The notes below the pieces were generated by a model. That model saw only the letters and a program-made list of their open reading frames with translations. It did no database searches and had not been told where the DNA came from. DNA of 64,000 nucleotides from Citrobacter farmeri (GTDB taxonomy: Bacteria > Pseudomonadota > Gammaproteobacteria > Enterobacterales > Enterobacteriaceae). Location: assembly GCF_019048065.1 (NCBI RefSeq), contig NZ_CP077291.1:1860001-1924000 (forward strand). Direction: 5' to 3'. Positions 7,092-18,726 of this stretch are shown in pieces (position 1 is the stretch's first letter; each line of letters begins with the position of its first letter). A program made the position numbers and the translations under genes.

Positions 7092-8606
7092 ATGCAACAG
7101 TCTACCCCGTATCTCTCATTTCGCGGCATTGGTAAAACCTTCCCCGGCGTTAAAGCACTTACGGATATCAGTTTTGACTGTTACGCCGGTCAGGTGCATG
7201 CGCTGATGGGTGAAAATGGCGCCGGGAAATCCACACTCTTAAAAATTCTCAGCGGTAACTATGCGCCAACCACGGGCTCTTTGGCGATTCGCGGGCAGGA
7301 AATGAGCTTCGCGGATACCACCGCCGCGCTGAATGCCGGCGTTGCCATTATTTACCAGGAATTACATCTCGTGCCGGAGATGACCGTTGCCGAGAATATC
7401 TATCTCGGTCAGCTTCCGCATAAAGGCGGCATTGTGAACCGCACTCTGCTCAATTATGAAGCGGGGCTGCAACTTAAACATCTGGGGATGGATATCGACC
7501 CCGCAACCCCTCTGAAGTATCTCTCAATCGGCCAGTGGCAGATGGTGGAAATCGCCAAAGCGCTGGCGCGTAACGCCAAGATCATCGCCTTCGACGAGCC
7601 GACCAGCTCGCTCTCCGCAAGGGAGATAGAGAACCTGTTCCGGGTGATCCGCGAACTGCGTAAAGAGGGGCGGGTCATTCTGTATGTCTCGCACCGCATG
7701 GAGGAAATCTTCGCCCTCAGCGATGCGATTACCGTGTTTAAAGATGGCCGCTACGTGAAGACTTTTACCGATATGCAGCAGGTCAACCACGATGCGCTGG
7801 TGCAGGCGATGGTAGGGCGCGATCTGGGCGATATTTACGGCTGGCAATCACGGCCTTATGGCGCAGAACGCCTGCGTCTGCATGAGGTAAAAGCGCAGGG
7901 CGTGCGTACGCCCATCAGCCTCACGGTACGCAGCGGCGAAATCGTTGGGCTGTTTGGCCTGGTGGGGGCGGGTCGCAGCGAGTTGATGAAAGGATTATTT
8001 GGTGGCACCCGCATCAGCAAAGGGCAGGTGTATATCGACGAAAAACCGATTGATATCCGCAAGCCAGCGAATGCTATTGCGGCAGGAATGATGCTGTGTC
8101 CGGAAGACCGGAAGGCAGAGGGGATCATCCCTGTGCATTCGGTACGCGACAACATCAACATCAGCGCCCGGCGCAAGCATGTGCTTGGCGGATGCGTGAT
8201 CAACAATGGATGGGAAGAGACCAATGCCGACCATCACATTCGCTCGCTGAACATTAAAACGCCCGGTGCGGAGCAGTTAATCATGAACCTCTCCGGGGGT
8301 AACCAGCAAAAGGCAATTCTCGGTCGCTGGCTGTCGGAAGAGATGAAGGTAATTTTGCTCGACGAACCGACGCGCGGGATTGACGTTGGTGCGAAGCACG
8401 AAATTTATAACGTTATTTATGCCCTGGCCGCGCGCGGCGTTGCCGTGCTGTTCGCCTCCAGTGACCTGCCGGAAGTCCTCGGCGTGGCAGACCGCATTGT
8501 GGTGATGCGGGAAGGGGAGATCGCCGGGGAATTACTTCACGAACAGGCGGATGAACGCCAGGCGCTGAGCCTCGCTATGCCTAAAGTCAGCCAGGCTGTC
8601 GCCTGA
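7092..8606 (+). CDS. araG: L-arabinose ABC transporter ATPase AraG
   Basis: Cytosolic ATPase subunit with two tandem nucleotide-binding domains (504 residues, the E. coli length). The N-terminal domain has Walker [10 protein letters not shown] (about residue 40) and Walker [13 protein letters not shown]. The C-terminal domain has the [10 protein letters not shown] signature and [14 protein letters not shown]. Like other CUT2 sugar ATPases, the second Walker A is degenerate (GLVGAGRSE). It pairs with two AraH subunits and receives arabinose from AraF. Second gene of the operon, 85 bases after araF, with a GGAGACGT ribosome site before ATG 7092. Confidence 0.98.
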   Translation: MQQSTPYLSFRGIGKTFPGVKALTDISFDCYAGQVHALMGENGAGKSTLLKILSGNYAPTTGSLAIRGQEMSFADTTAALNAGVAIIYQELHLVPEMTVAENIYLGQLPHKGGIVNRTLLNYEAGLQLKHLGMDIDPATPLKYLSIGQWQMVEIAKALARNAKIIAFDEPTSSLSAREIENLFRVIRELRKEGRVILYVSHRMEEIFALSDAITVFKDGRYVKTFTDMQQVNHDALVQAMVGRDLGDIYGWQSRPYGAERLRLHEVKAQGVRTPISLTVRSGEIVGLFGLVGAGRSELMKGLFGGTRISKGQVYIDEKPIDIRKPANAIAAGMMLCPEDRKAEGIIPVHSVRDNINISARRKHVLGGCVINNGWEETNADHHIRSLNIKTPGAEQLIMNLSGGNQQKAILGRWLSEEMKVILLDEPTRGIDVGAKHEIYNVIYALAARGVAVLFASSDLPEVLGVADRIVVMREGEIAGELLHEQADERQALSLAMPKVSQAVA

Positions 8607-8617
8607 GAAAGGAGAGA

Positions 8618-9613
8618 ATGATGTCTTCCGTAACTACTTCCGGATCGGGCGCGCCAAAGTCGCCATCACCCTTTAGCCTGGGACGTATCTGGGACCAGTA
8701 TGGCATGTTGGTGGTGTTCGCCGTCCTGTTCCTGGCCTGCGCCATTTTTGTGCCGAACTTCGCGACATTCATCAATATGAAAGGGCTGGGGCTGGCGATC
8801 TCCATGTCGGGCATGGTGGCCTGCGGCATGTTGTTCTGCCTGGCCTCAGGAGATTTCGACCTGTCGGTGGCGTCGGTGATCGCCTGTGCCGGCGTGACCA
8901 CGGCAGTGGTCATCAATATGACCGAAAGCCTGTGGATTGGCGTGGGCGCGGGCCTGTTGTTGGGGGTACTGTGTGGTCTGGTCAACGGCTTCGTAATTGC
9001 GCGGTTGAAGATCAACGCCCTGATCACCACGCTGGCAACGATGCAAATTGTCCGTGGCCTGGCGTATATCATTTCCGACGGTAAAGCGGTGGGAATTGAA
9101 GACGAGCGCTTCTTTACCCTTGGCTACGCCAACTGGTTTGGCTTACCGGCACCAATCTGGCTCACGGTAGGCTGCCTGATTATCTTTGGCTTGTTGTTAA
9201 ACAAAACCACTTTTGGGCGTAACACGCTGGCGATTGGGGGCAACGAAGAAGCGGCGCGTCTGGCTGGGGTTCCGGTGGTGCGCACTAAGATCATTATTTT
9301 CGTACTTTCCGGTCTGGTCTCTGCGGCCGCCGGGATTATCCTTGCCTCGCGTATGACAAGCGGACAGCCGATGACCTCCATTGGCTATGAACTGATAGTC
9401 ATCTCTGCCTGCGTGTTAGGTGGCGTTTCCCTGAAGGGCGGCATCGGAAAAATCTCATATGTGGTGGCGGGCGTCCTGATCCTGGGCACCGTTGAGAATG
9501 CGATGAACCTGCTGAATATTTCGCCTTTCGCCCAGTACGTTGTACGCGGCCTGATCCTACTGGCTGCGGTGATCTTCGACCGTTACAAACAAAAAGCGAA
9601 GCGTACGGTCTGA
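8618..9613 (+). CDS. araH: L-arabinose ABC transporter permease AraH
   Basis: Inner-membrane permease of the CUT2 family, 331 residues with about 8-10 hydrophobic segments starting at GMLVVFAVLFLACAIF. The family signature region EEAARLAGVPVVRTK, which contacts the ATPase, is intact. Two tandem ATGs occur at 8618 and 8621. The AAAGGAG ribosome site is better spaced for 8621, but 8618 is reported as in E. coli. It lies 11 bases after araG and is the last gene of araFGH. Three more residues than E. coli fall in the Ser/Pro-rich N-terminus. Confidence 0.97.
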   Translation: MMSSVTTSGSGAPKSPSPFSLGRIWDQYGMLVVFAVLFLACAIFVPNFATFINMKGLGLAISMSGMVACGMLFCLASGDFDLSVASVIACAGVTTAVVINMTESLWIGVGAGLLLGVLCGLVNGFVIARLKINALITTLATMQIVRGLAYIISDGKAVGIEDERFFTLGYANWFGLPAPIWLTVGCLIIFGLLLNKTTFGRNTLAIGGNEEAARLAGVPVVRTKIIIFVLSGLVSAAAGIILASRMTSGQPMTSIGYELIVISACVLGGVSLKGGIGKISYVVAGVLILGTVENAMNLLNISPFAQYVVRGLILLAAVIFDRYKQKAKRTV

Positions 9614-9650
9614 TAAAAAACGCCTAACTTTTTAGTCTAGTTCCCCACCT

Positions 9651-11975
<2,325 letters not shown>

Positions 11976-11992
11976 ATGACGTTCCAGGGAGA

Positions 11993-12421
11993 TTAATCGC
12001 CTTCAAGCGGGACCAGCAGGACATCTACCAGGCTTGAACTCACCACACTTTTCGCCGAGCAGGAGGCTCGCGAAAAGAAGCTATGGTTGTGGTTGCCGCA
12101 GATGACCAGATCCACATCATGCTTGCGGCATACGTCCAGAATATGCTCGCTTAACTCACCGTAGGTAATGAAGGTCTGGGCGATCGGGTAACCTGCTTCC
12201 CTTCCCAGTTTTTCAAGAAAATCCGTTGTCTCCTCATGCATCACCGCGCGTAAATCTTCCAGCATGGGGGCGGCAAATTGATTGTATATCTCTGGGTCGG
12301 AGGCGAGGGTGATAAGGCTTATCCGTGCGTTGACGGGGCGGGCAATGGAGACGGCTTTTGCCAGGAGTTGTTGGCTTTCCGGCGTCACTGCCACGGCAAC
12401 CAGAATGTGGGTATAGCTCAT
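11993..12421 (-). CDS. uspC: Universal stress protein UspC
   Basis: Small cytosolic universal stress protein, 142 residues, same length as E. coli UspC. It begins MSYTHILVAVAVTPESQQLL and carries the characteristic ICGNHNHSFFSRASCSAKSVV segment. In E. coli it contributes to salt and UV stress responses, scaffolds the KdpD sensor, and affects motility. The UspA-class fold has no full Gly-x2-Gly-x9-Gly ATP motif here. Monocistronic, convergent with otsA and divergent from flhDC. GAGCGAG serves as the ribosome site before ATG 12421. Confidence 0.95.
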   Translation of the reverse strand: MSYTHILVAVAVTPESQQLLAKAVSIARPVNARISLITLASDPEIYNQFAAPMLEDLRAVMHEETTDFLEKLGREAGYPIAQTFITYGELSEHILDVCRKHDVDLVICGNHNHSFFSRASCSAKSVVSSSLVDVLLVPLEGD

Positions 12422-12924
12422 AACTCGCTCCTTATTGCAAGAATATGAGATGGTTCTTCAGCATTACTCCGATTCGCTGATAACTGCAATGCTTCAATAT
12501 GACATTAATGTGAAGGCTATCATAATTATTCATTAATATTCCTTATAAGTGGATCTAAGGAATAACCAAAAGTGTTAACCGAATCTACTGACTTAAATCA
12601 AATCACGGAGTCAATCAATATTTGGTTTAACAAATTCATTCTTGTGATTAATCGCAATGAAATCATAAGTGCGATGTATTGATAAAAAATAAATGATAAT
12701 TAACATATTGTTTGGTAAGGATAAAAATTAGTTTCCGTTTGGGGTTAGATCAATTCACATTAATTACTTTCATTAAGTGACTTTAACGGTGATGACATAA
12801 TATCTTCTGCCGTATCCGGCATTTGATTTAATACCAATGAGAATAAAATGAGGTTTTACTGGTTAATTTCCCAGCAAAATAAAAGCCCAACTGATGGATT
12901 TATGTTAACGATTAAGTTAATTTA

Positions 12925-12940
12925 TGTGATGTTCATCACA
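12925..12940 (+). promoter_or_regulatory. CRP site of the flhDC promoter
   Basis: TGTGATGTTCATCACA has perfect TGTGA and TCACA halves separated by six bases. Activation of flhDC by cAMP-CRP from a site roughly 70 bases upstream of the transcription start is established in E. coli, and this site is in the corresponding place. Confidence 0.85.
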
Positions 12941-13073
12941 TATTTTCCAAATTCGCAGCGTGGCTTTGTTGTATGTCTCGGGTGTGACGAGTACAGTTGC
13001 GTCGATTTAGGAAAAATCTTAGGCATTTGTAAGAAATCATGTGCTCGTGTTTCAACCTGAGAAGGGGATCAGT

Positions 13074-13184
13074 GTGACGCGTGCGTCCATGCTTCAGCGC
13101 CTGAGTAAAGGTATGTGTTTGACCTATTTGTTTTTTTTACCGGGAATTCCCGGCGACATCACGGGGTGCGGTTTTACCGCATAA
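13074..13184 (+). CDS. Candidate leader peptide in the flhDC 5' UTR (36 aa)
   Basis: A GTG-initiated frame of 36 codons ([19 protein letters not shown]..., ending [10 protein letters not shown]). It has a purine-rich GAAGGGGAT ribosome site 5-8 bases upstream of GTG 13074; an internal ATG at 13089 is an alternative start. It ends 31 bases before the flhD ATG and runs through the CCGGGAATTCCCGG and GCGGTTTTACCGC hairpins, so translation would disrupt them. The peptide has a basic start, a hydrophobic middle (CLTYLFFLP) and a Gly/Cys-containing tail. I do not recognise it as an annotated gene. It may be chance, since the frame is short and the leader structures alone could be the conserved element. 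Confidence 0.35.
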   Translation: MTRASMLQRLSKGMCLTYLFFLPGIPGDITGCGFTA

Positions 13185-13215
13185 AAATAAAAGTTGGTTA
13201 TTCTGGATGGGAATA

Positions 13216-13566
13216 ATGCATACATCCGAGTTGCTGAAACACATTTATGACATTAACTTGTCATATTTACTCCTTGCACAGCGTCTAATCGTTCAGGACA
13301 AAGCGTCCGCCATGTTTCGTCTCGGGATCAATGAGGAAATGGCGGTCTCACTGGGGGCGCTGACCCTTCCACAAATGGTAAAACTGGCAGAAACGAATCA
13401 GCTTGTATGTCACTTCCGTTTCGACAGTCATCAGACCATTACTCGTCTGACTCAGGATTCCAGAGTCGACGATCTCCAGCAAATTCACACCGGTATCATG
13501 TTGTCTACTCGTCTGTTAAGTGATGTCAATCAGGCTGATGAAACTGCGCGTAAGAAAAGGGCCTGA
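13216..13566 (+). CDS. flhD: Flagellar master regulator subunit FlhD
   Basis: Subunit of the FlhD4C2 transcription activator that turns on class 2 flagellar promoters with sigma-70. It is 116 residues from ATG 13216 ([15 protein letters not shown]), the E. coli length. An ATG at 13207 would add MGI and sit on the ribosome site GGATGGGA. Helical protein; the C-terminal [21 protein letters not shown] region is intact. First gene of flhDC, with the CRP site and a long structured leader upstream. The stop codon overlaps an ATG at the flhC start (ATGA). Confidence 0.97.
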   Translation: MHTSELLKHIYDINLSYLLLAQRLIVQDKASAMFRLGINEEMAVSLGALTLPQMVKLAETNQLVCHFRFDSHQTITRLTQDSRVDDLQQIHTGIMLSTRLLSDVNQADETARKKRA

Positions 13567-13568
13567 TG

Positions 13569-14147
13569 ATGAGTGAAAAAAGCATTGTTCAGGAAGCTCG
13601 TGATATCCAGTTAGCGATGGAATTGATCACTCTGGGTGCCCGTTTGCAAATGCTGGAAAGCGAAACGCAGTTAAGCCGCGGTCGCCTCATCAAGCTCTAC
13701 AAAGAACTTCGTGGTAGCCCGCCGCCGAAAGGGATGCTGCCGTTTTCCACTGACTGGTTTATGACATGGGAGCAAAATATTCATGCGTCCATGTTCTGTA
13801 ATGCCTGGCAGTTCTTGCTTAAAACGGGTCTGTGCAGTGGCGTTGATGCGGTAATTAAGGCGTATCGGTTGTACCTCGAGCAGTGTCCGCAGGGTGAAGA
13901 CGGGCCACTGCTGGCGTTGACTCGCGCGTGGACGCTGGTGCGTTTTGTAGAAAGTGGACTGCTTCAGTTATCGAGCTGTAACTGCTGTGGCGGCAATTTC
14001 ATTACCCATGCACATCAACCTGCGGGCAGTTTTGCCTGTAGTTTATGCCAGCCGCCTTCCCGTGCGGTAAAAAGACGTAAACTTTCCCAGGATGCTGCCG
14101 ATATTATTCCACAACTGCTGGATGAACAGATCGAACAGGCTGTTTAA
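13569..14147 (+). CDS. flhC: Flagellar master regulator subunit FlhC
   Basis: DNA-binding partner of FlhD. It is 192 residues counted from ATG 13569; a directly preceding ATG at 13566 overlaps the flhD stop and is equally possible. The zinc-binding cysteines are visible as CNCCGG followed by CSLC about 20 residues later. The basic C-terminus ([11 protein letters not shown]) is intact. Binds flagellar class 2 operators as FlhD4C2. Translationally coupled to flhD. A strong terminator follows. Confidence 0.98.
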   Translation: MSEKSIVQEARDIQLAMELITLGARLQMLESETQLSRGRLIKLYKELRGSPPPKGMLPFSTDWFMTWEQNIHASMFCNAWQFLLKTGLCSGVDAVIKAYRLYLEQCPQGEDGPLLALTRAWTLVRFVESGLLQLSSCNCCGGNFITHAHQPAGSFACSLCQPPSRAVKRRKLSQDAADIIPQLLDEQIEQAV

Positions 14148-14173
14148 CCGATACGGTGTGGACGGAACACTCC

Positions 14174-14206
14174 AGCAGCGGTAATTCATTACCGCTGCTT
14201 TTTTTT
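14174..14206 (+). terminator. Rho-independent terminator of flhDC
   Basis: AGCAGCGGTAAT and ATTACCGCTGCT form a 12-base perfect stem with a 2-base spacer, followed by eight T residues. It separates flhDC from motA, so motAB-cheAW must start from its own promoter downstream or read through. Confidence 0.92.
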
Positions 14207-14272
14207 GCCTCGCCAACGTGTTAACGCCCCGACTGCACGTCCTGTCATAGTCAACAGCGGAAGGATGATGTC

Positions 14273-15160
14273 GTGCTTATCTTATTAGGTTACCTGGTGG
14301 TTATTGGTACAGTTTTCGGTGGTTACATGATGACCGGCGGAAACCTGGGGGCACTCTATCAACCGGCTGAATTTGTCATCATCGGTGGCGCGGGAATAGG
14401 GGCATTTATCGTGGGTAACAACGGTAAAGCCATCAAGGGGACGCTGAAAGCGCTGCCGTTACTGTTTCGCCGTTCGAAATACACCAAAGCGATGTATATG
14501 GATCTGCTGGCGTTGCTCTATCGCCTGATGGCCAAGTCTCGCCAGCAGGGGATGTTCTCACTTGAACGCGATATCGAGAATCCGAAAGAGAGCGAAATTT
14601 TTGCCAGCTACCCGCGCATTCTGGCCGACTCGGTGATGCTGGAATTCATTGTCGATTACCTGCGCCTGATCATCAGCGGCAACATGAATACCTTCGAGAT
14701 CGAAGCGCTGATGGACGAAGAGATTGAAACGCACGAAAGCGAATCGGAAGTGCCGGCCAACAGCCTGGCGCTGATGGGCGATTCACTGCCGGCGTTTGGT
14801 ATCGTTGCGGCAGTGATGGGGGTGGTACATGCGCTCGCGTCCGCTGACCGACCCGCCGCAGAGCTGGGTTCGCTGATTGCTCACGCGATGGTCGGTACAT
14901 TCCTCGGTATTCTGCTGGCCTATGGTTTTATTTCCCCGCTTGCCAGCGTCCTGCGCCAGAAGAGCGCGGAAACCAGCAAAATGATGCAGTGCGTGAAGAT
15001 CACCTTACTGTCTAATCTGAACGGTTACGCCCCGCCGATCGCCGTCGAGTTTGGACGTAAAACGCTGTATTCCAGCGAGCGTCCGTCGTTCATTGAGCTG
15101 GAAGAGCATGTTCGTGCAGTGAAAAATCCGAACCAGCAGCAGACGACTGAGGGCGCATGA
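14273..15160 (+). CDS. motA: Flagellar stator protein MotA
   Basis: Inner-membrane proton-channel subunit of the flagellar stator, forming MotA5MotB2 units. 295 residues from a GTG start (14273), preceded by GGAAGGATGATG, as in E. coli. Four membrane helices are seen (residues about 1-25, 34-50, 170-190, 200-225). The cytoplasmic loop carries the charged residues that contact FliG (RRSKYTKAM; conserved Arg90 and Glu98 region, [12 protein letters not shown]). The loop proline [11 protein letters not shown] is present. First gene of motAB-cheAW, overlapping motB by four bases. Confidence 0.97.
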   Translation: MLILLGYLVVIGTVFGGYMMTGGNLGALYQPAEFVIIGGAGIGAFIVGNNGKAIKGTLKALPLLFRRSKYTKAMYMDLLALLYRLMAKSRQQGMFSLERDIENPKESEIFASYPRILADSVMLEFIVDYLRLIISGNMNTFEIEALMDEEIETHESESEVPANSLALMGDSLPAFGIVAAVMGVVHALASADRPAAELGSLIAHAMVGTFLGILLAYGFISPLASVLRQKSAETSKMMQCVKITLLSNLNGYAPPIAVEFGRKTLYSSERPSFIELEEHVRAVKNPNQQQTTEGA

Positions 15161-16086
15161 AGAATCGGTCTCATCCTATCGTCGTCGTTAAGCGACGCAA
15201 ACATAAGGGGCATGGCGGCGGCGCTCACGGATCGTGGAAGATTGCTTACGCCGATTTTATGACCGCCATGATGGCCTTTTTTCTGGTGATGTGGCTCATT
15301 TCCATCTCCAGCCCTAAAGAACTGATTCAGATTGCCGAATACTTTCGTACTCCGCTGGCGACGGCGGTAACGGGAGGGAATCGAATTTCAAATAGCCAGA
15401 GTCCGATTCCCGGTGGTGGCGACGACTTCACCCAGCAGCAGGGCGAAGTGAACAAGCAGCCGAACATCGATGAACTGAAAAAGCGCATGGAACAAAATCG
15501 CCTGAGCAAACTGCGTGGCGACCTCGATCAGCTCATCGAATCGGATCCCAAACTACGTGCACTGCGCCCGCATCTGAAGATTGATCTGGTACAGGAAGGG
15601 CTGCGTATCCAGATTATCGACAGCCAGAATCGCCCGATGTTTAAGACCGGCAGCGCCGAGGTCGAGCCCTACATGCGTGACATTCTGCGCGCAATCGCGC
15701 CAGTGCTGAACGGTATTCCAAACCGTGTCAGCTTGTCCGGGCATACCGATGATTTCCCTTACGCGAACGGCGAAAAGGGCTACAGCAACTGGGAACTCTC
15801 TGCCGATCGCGCCAATGCGTCGCGACGCGAACTGGTGCAGGGGGGATTGGATGATGGAAAAGTATTACGAGTGGTCGGCATGGCCGCCACGATGCGTATG
15901 AGCGATCGCGGTCCGGATGACGCCATCAACCGCCGAATCAGTCTGTTGGTACTGAACAAACAGTCCGAACAGGCCATTTTGCATGAAAACGCTGAAAGCC
16001 AGAACGAGCCGGTAAGTGTATTACAACAGCCTGAGGCCAGTCCGCAGGTAAGCGTTCCCACATCGCCACCAGCCAATCCGAGGTGA
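15157..16086 (+). CDS. motB: Flagellar stator protein MotB
   Basis: Stator subunit that anchors MotA to peptidoglycan and carries the proton-binding aspartate. 309 residues, one more than E. coli, so the key Asp is residue 33 in [18 protein letters not shown] at the start of the single membrane helix. The plug/linker [15 protein letters not shown] follows. The OmpA-like peptidoglycan-binding domain is in the C-terminal half ([28 protein letters not shown]). The Pro-rich tail is variable. The start codon overlaps the motA stop (ATGA). Confidence 0.97.
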   Translation: MKNRSHPIVVVKRRKHKGHGGGAHGSWKIAYADFMTAMMAFFLVMWLISISSPKELIQIAEYFRTPLATAVTGGNRISNSQSPIPGGGDDFTQQQGEVNKQPNIDELKKRMEQNRLSKLRGDLDQLIESDPKLRALRPHLKIDLVQEGLRIQIIDSQNRPMFKTGSAEVEPYMRDILRAIAPVLNGIPNRVSLSGHTDDFPYANGEKGYSNWELSADRANASRRELVQGGLDDGKVLRVVGMAATMRMSDRGPDDAINRRISLLVLNKQSEQAILHENAESQNEPVSVLQQPEASPQVSVPTSPPANPR

Positions 16087-16090
16087 TAGC

Positions 16091-18112
16091 GTGAGCATGG
16101 ATATAAGCGATTTTTATCAGACCTTTTTTGATGAAGCTGACGAGTTGTTGGCTGACATGGAGCAACATCTGCTCGATCTGGTGCCCGAAGCGCCGGACGC
16201 CGAGCAACTGAATGCCATTTTTCGTGCAGCGCACTCCATCAAAGGGGGAGCCGGCACGTTCGGCTTTACCATTTTGCAGGAAACCACCCATCTGATGGAG
16301 AACCTGCTGGATGAGGCGCGTCGCGGTGAGATGCAGCTCAATACCGCCATTATCAACCTGTTTTTGGAAACGAAAGATATTATGCAGGAACAGCTCGATG
16401 CCTATAAAAGTTCGGAAGAGCCGGATGCCGCCAGTTTCGAATACATCTGCACGGCATTACGCCAGTTAGCGCTGGAAGCGAAAGGCGAAACCACACCGGT
16501 CGTGGTGGCGAATGCCCGACTGAGCGTGGTCGACAACACGACGCCTGAAGAAGTTGTTGCAGCCCAGGAAGAGAAGTTGCGCATCGTCCTCTCACGTCTG
16601 AAACCCAGTGAAGTGGCCTTGCTGGAAGAAGAACTGGGCAATCTGACCACCTTATCTGATGTGGTTAAAGGCGCAGACAGCCTTGCGGCAACGCTTGAAG
16701 GTGATGTTGCAGAGGACGACGTTGTCGCCGTGCTGTGCTTTGTAATTGAAGCCGACCAGATTGCCTTTGAGAAAGTGGCGACCGTGACGGCACCTGTGGT
16801 GCAGGCGGAAGCGGCTGATCTGGTTGCCGTCGAACAACCTGTCGTTGCAGTTCCTGCGGTGAAGGCCGTTGCAGGTGAACCGCAAAACGGGCGCACAGAG
16901 CGGGAAAAACCGGCGCGCGTCAGTGAATCCACCAGCATTCGTGTCGCGGTGGAGAAGGTCGATCAGTTGATCAACCTGGTCGGTGAGCTGGTGATCACCC
17001 AGTCAATGCTGGCACAGCGTTCAAACGAACTCGACCCGGTTAATCACGGCGATCTCATCACCAGCATGGGTCAGTTACAACGTAACGCCCGCGATCTACA
17101 GGAATCGGTGATGTCGATTCGTATGATGCCGATGGAGTACGTGTTTAGCCGTTTCCCGCGTCTGGTGCGTGACCTGGCGGGCAAACTCGGCAAGCAGGTT
17201 GAACTGACGCTGGTCGGTAGTTCGACAGAACTCGACAAAAGCCTGATTGAACGCATCATCGATCCGTTAACTCACCTGGTGCGTAACAGCCTTGACCACG
17301 GTATCGAACTGCCGGAAAAACGCATGGAATCCGGTAAGAATGTGGTGGGTAATCTGATCCTGTCGGCAGAGCATCAGGGCGGTAATATCTGTATCGAAGT
17401 GACCGATGACGGGGCTGGGCTGAACCGCGAACGCATTCTGGCGAAGGCGCTCTCCCAGGGGATGGCGGTCAATGAAAATATGACCGATGACGAAGTGGGG
17501 ATGCTGATTTTTGCTCCTGGCTTCTCGACCGCCGAGCAGGTTACCGACGTTTCCGGGCGCGGCGTGGGCATGGACGTGGTGAAACGTAACATCCAGGAAA
17601 TGGGTGGCCATGTTGAAATCCAGTCGAAACAGGGGGCTGGCACCACTATTCGTATTTTGCTGCCGCTGACGCTGGCGATCCTCGACGGCATGTCCGTGCG
17701 CGTCGCCGACGAAGTCTTTATTCTGCCGCTGAATGCGGTGATGGAATCCCTGCAGCCGCGTGACGATGATCTGCATCCGTTGGCCGGGGGCGAGCGCGTG
17801 CTGGAAGTGCGCGGCGAATATTTGCCGTTGGTCGAGTTGTGGAAAGTCTTCGAAGTGGAAGGGGCGAAAACCGAGGCCACCCAGGGCATTGTGGTGATCC
17901 TGCAAAGCGGCGGGCGCCGTTACGCACTGTTGGTCGATCAACTGATTGGTCAGCACCAGGTGGTGGTGAAAAACCTGGAGAGCAATTATCGCAAAGTGCC
18001 GGGGATCTCAGCGGCCACTATTCTGGGCGATGGCAGCGTCGCACTGATTGTGGATGTCTCCGCCCTGCAAGGTTTAAATCGCGAACAACGTATGGCGATC
18101 ACCGCCGCCTGA
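16091..18112 (+). CDS. cheA: Chemotaxis histidine kinase CheA
   Basis: Cytosolic kinase that reads the receptor arrays and phosphorylates CheY and CheB. 673 residues from GTG 16091. Domains in order: P1 with phospho-accepting His48 ([10 protein letters not shown]), P2 CheY-binding (about 160-230), P3 dimerisation ([15 protein letters not shown]), P4 ATPase ([13 protein letters not shown] box; [12 protein letters not shown]1; [10 protein letters not shown]2) and P5 CheW-like. An internal Met98 start for the short form may exist (MQEQLDAYK). The protein is about 19 residues longer than E. coli CheA, with Ala/Val-rich linkers on both sides of P2. Third gene of motAB-cheAW. Confidence 0.98.
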   Translation: MSMDISDFYQTFFDEADELLADMEQHLLDLVPEAPDAEQLNAIFRAAHSIKGGAGTFGFTILQETTHLMENLLDEARRGEMQLNTAIINLFLETKDIMQEQLDAYKSSEEPDAASFEYICTALRQLALEAKGETTPVVVANARLSVVDNTTPEEVVAAQEEKLRIVLSRLKPSEVALLEEELGNLTTLSDVVKGADSLAATLEGDVAEDDVVAVLCFVIEADQIAFEKVATVTAPVVQAEAADLVAVEQPVVAVPAVKAVAGEPQNGRTEREKPARVSESTSIRVAVEKVDQLINLVGELVITQSMLAQRSNELDPVNHGDLITSMGQLQRNARDLQESVMSIRMMPMEYVFSRFPRLVRDLAGKLGKQVELTLVGSSTELDKSLIERIIDPLTHLVRNSLDHGIELPEKRMESGKNVVGNLILSAEHQGGNICIEVTDDGAGLNRERILAKALSQGMAVNENMTDDEVGMLIFAPGFSTAEQVTDVSGRGVGMDVVKRNIQEMGGHVEIQSKQGAGTTIRILLPLTLAILDGMSVRVADEVFILPLNAVMESLQPRDDDLHPLAGGERVLEVRGEYLPLVELWKVFEVEGAKTEATQGIVVILQSGGRRYALLVDQLIGQHQVVVKNLESNYRKVPGISAATILGDGSVALIVDVSALQGLNREQRMAITAA

Positions 18113-18133
18113 TTGAGTGAGAAAGGGTAAAAT

Positions 18134-18637
18134 ATGACCGGTATGACTAATGTAAGTAAACTGGCCGGCGAGCCGTCAGGTCAGGAATTCCTGGTGTTTA
18201 CGCTGGGAGAGGAAGAGTACGGCATCGACATCCTGAAAGTGCAGGAGATCCGTGGTTACGATCAGGTCACGCGCATTGCCAACACGCCTTCCTTTATCAA
18301 AGGGGTAACGAACCTGCGCGGCGTGATCGTACCGATCGTCGATTTGCGCGTGAAGTTCTGTCAGGGCGATGTCGACTATAACGATAACACCGTGGTGATT
18401 GTGCTTAATCTGGGACAGCGCGTGGTGGGGATCGTGGTGGACGGCGTGTCTGATGTGCTGTCGCTGACCGCGGAGCAAATCCGCCCGGCACCGGAATTTG
18501 CCGTGACGCTGTCAACAGAATATCTGACCGGACTCGGCGCGCTGGGCGACCGGATGCTGATCCTGGTGAACATTGAGAAACTGCTGAACAGTGACGAAAT
18601 GGCGCTGTTGGATATGGCCGCCTCTCACGTTGCCTAA
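18134..18637 (+). CDS. cheW: Chemotaxis coupling protein CheW
   Basis: Scaffold that joins CheA P5 to the receptor tips. 167 residues, the E. coli length. It has the double SH3-like fold with the [16 protein letters not shown] receptor-binding strand and conserved [17 protein letters not shown]. It follows cheA by 21 bases with an AAAGGGTAA ribosome site. In E. coli tar comes next; here the operon ends at a REP element and a symporter gene points back toward it. Confidence 0.98.
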   Translation: MTGMTNVSKLAGEPSGQEFLVFTLGEEEYGIDILKVQEIRGYDQVTRIANTPSFIKGVTNLRGVIVPIVDLRVKFCQGDVDYNDNTVVIVLNLGQRVVGIVVDGVSDVLSLTAEQIRPAPEFAVTLSTEYLTGLGALGDRMLILVNIEKLLNSDEMALLDMAASHVA

Positions 18638-18649
18638 TCGCATTACCCG

Positions 18650-18717
18650 ATGCCGGTAACGCCTTATCCGGCCTACACTCACAACGTAGGCCGGATAAGC
18701 GAAGCGCCATCCGGCAT
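18650..18717. repeat. REP/BIME element after cheW
   Basis: Two facing REP units, ATGCCGG...TTATCCGGCCTAC and GTAGGCCGGATAAGC...CCATCCGGCAT, form a long imperfect palindrome between the converging cheW and symporter genes. It marks the left joint of the accessory block inserted before tar. Confidence 0.85.
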
Positions 18718-18726
18718 AATCAACCG

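Larger units (their letters stand above)
12422..13215. other. Long regulatory region between uspC and flhD
   Basis: About 790 bases. The left two thirds (12480-12900) are AT-rich, and I see no gene or clear repeat there. The right third contains the CRP site, the flhDC promoter region (GTGACGAGTACAGTTGCGTC and GATTTAGGAAAAATC around 12986-13020 look conserved with E. coli as remembered) and a roughly 200-base leader. The leader carries a 14-base palindrome CCGGGAATTCCCGG (13140-13153) and a GCGGTTTTACCGC hairpin (13168-13180). No insertion element is present, unlike E. coli MG1655, which carries IS1 upstream of flhD. Confidence 0.7.

Noticed and set aside
12848..13060. Open frame of 70 codons upstream of flhD on the plus strand
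   Set aside because: It runs through the CRP site and promoter of flhDC, has no convincing ribosome site and shows no recognisable protein features.
14120..14160. Possible sigma-28 -10 element (ACCGATAC) at the end of flhC for motA
   Set aside because: No matching -35 TAAA element at the required spacing, so I do not call the motA promoter.
17267..17956. 229-codon open frame antisense to cheA
   Set aside because: Shadow frame; cheA codes through the same bases with all catalytic motifs.
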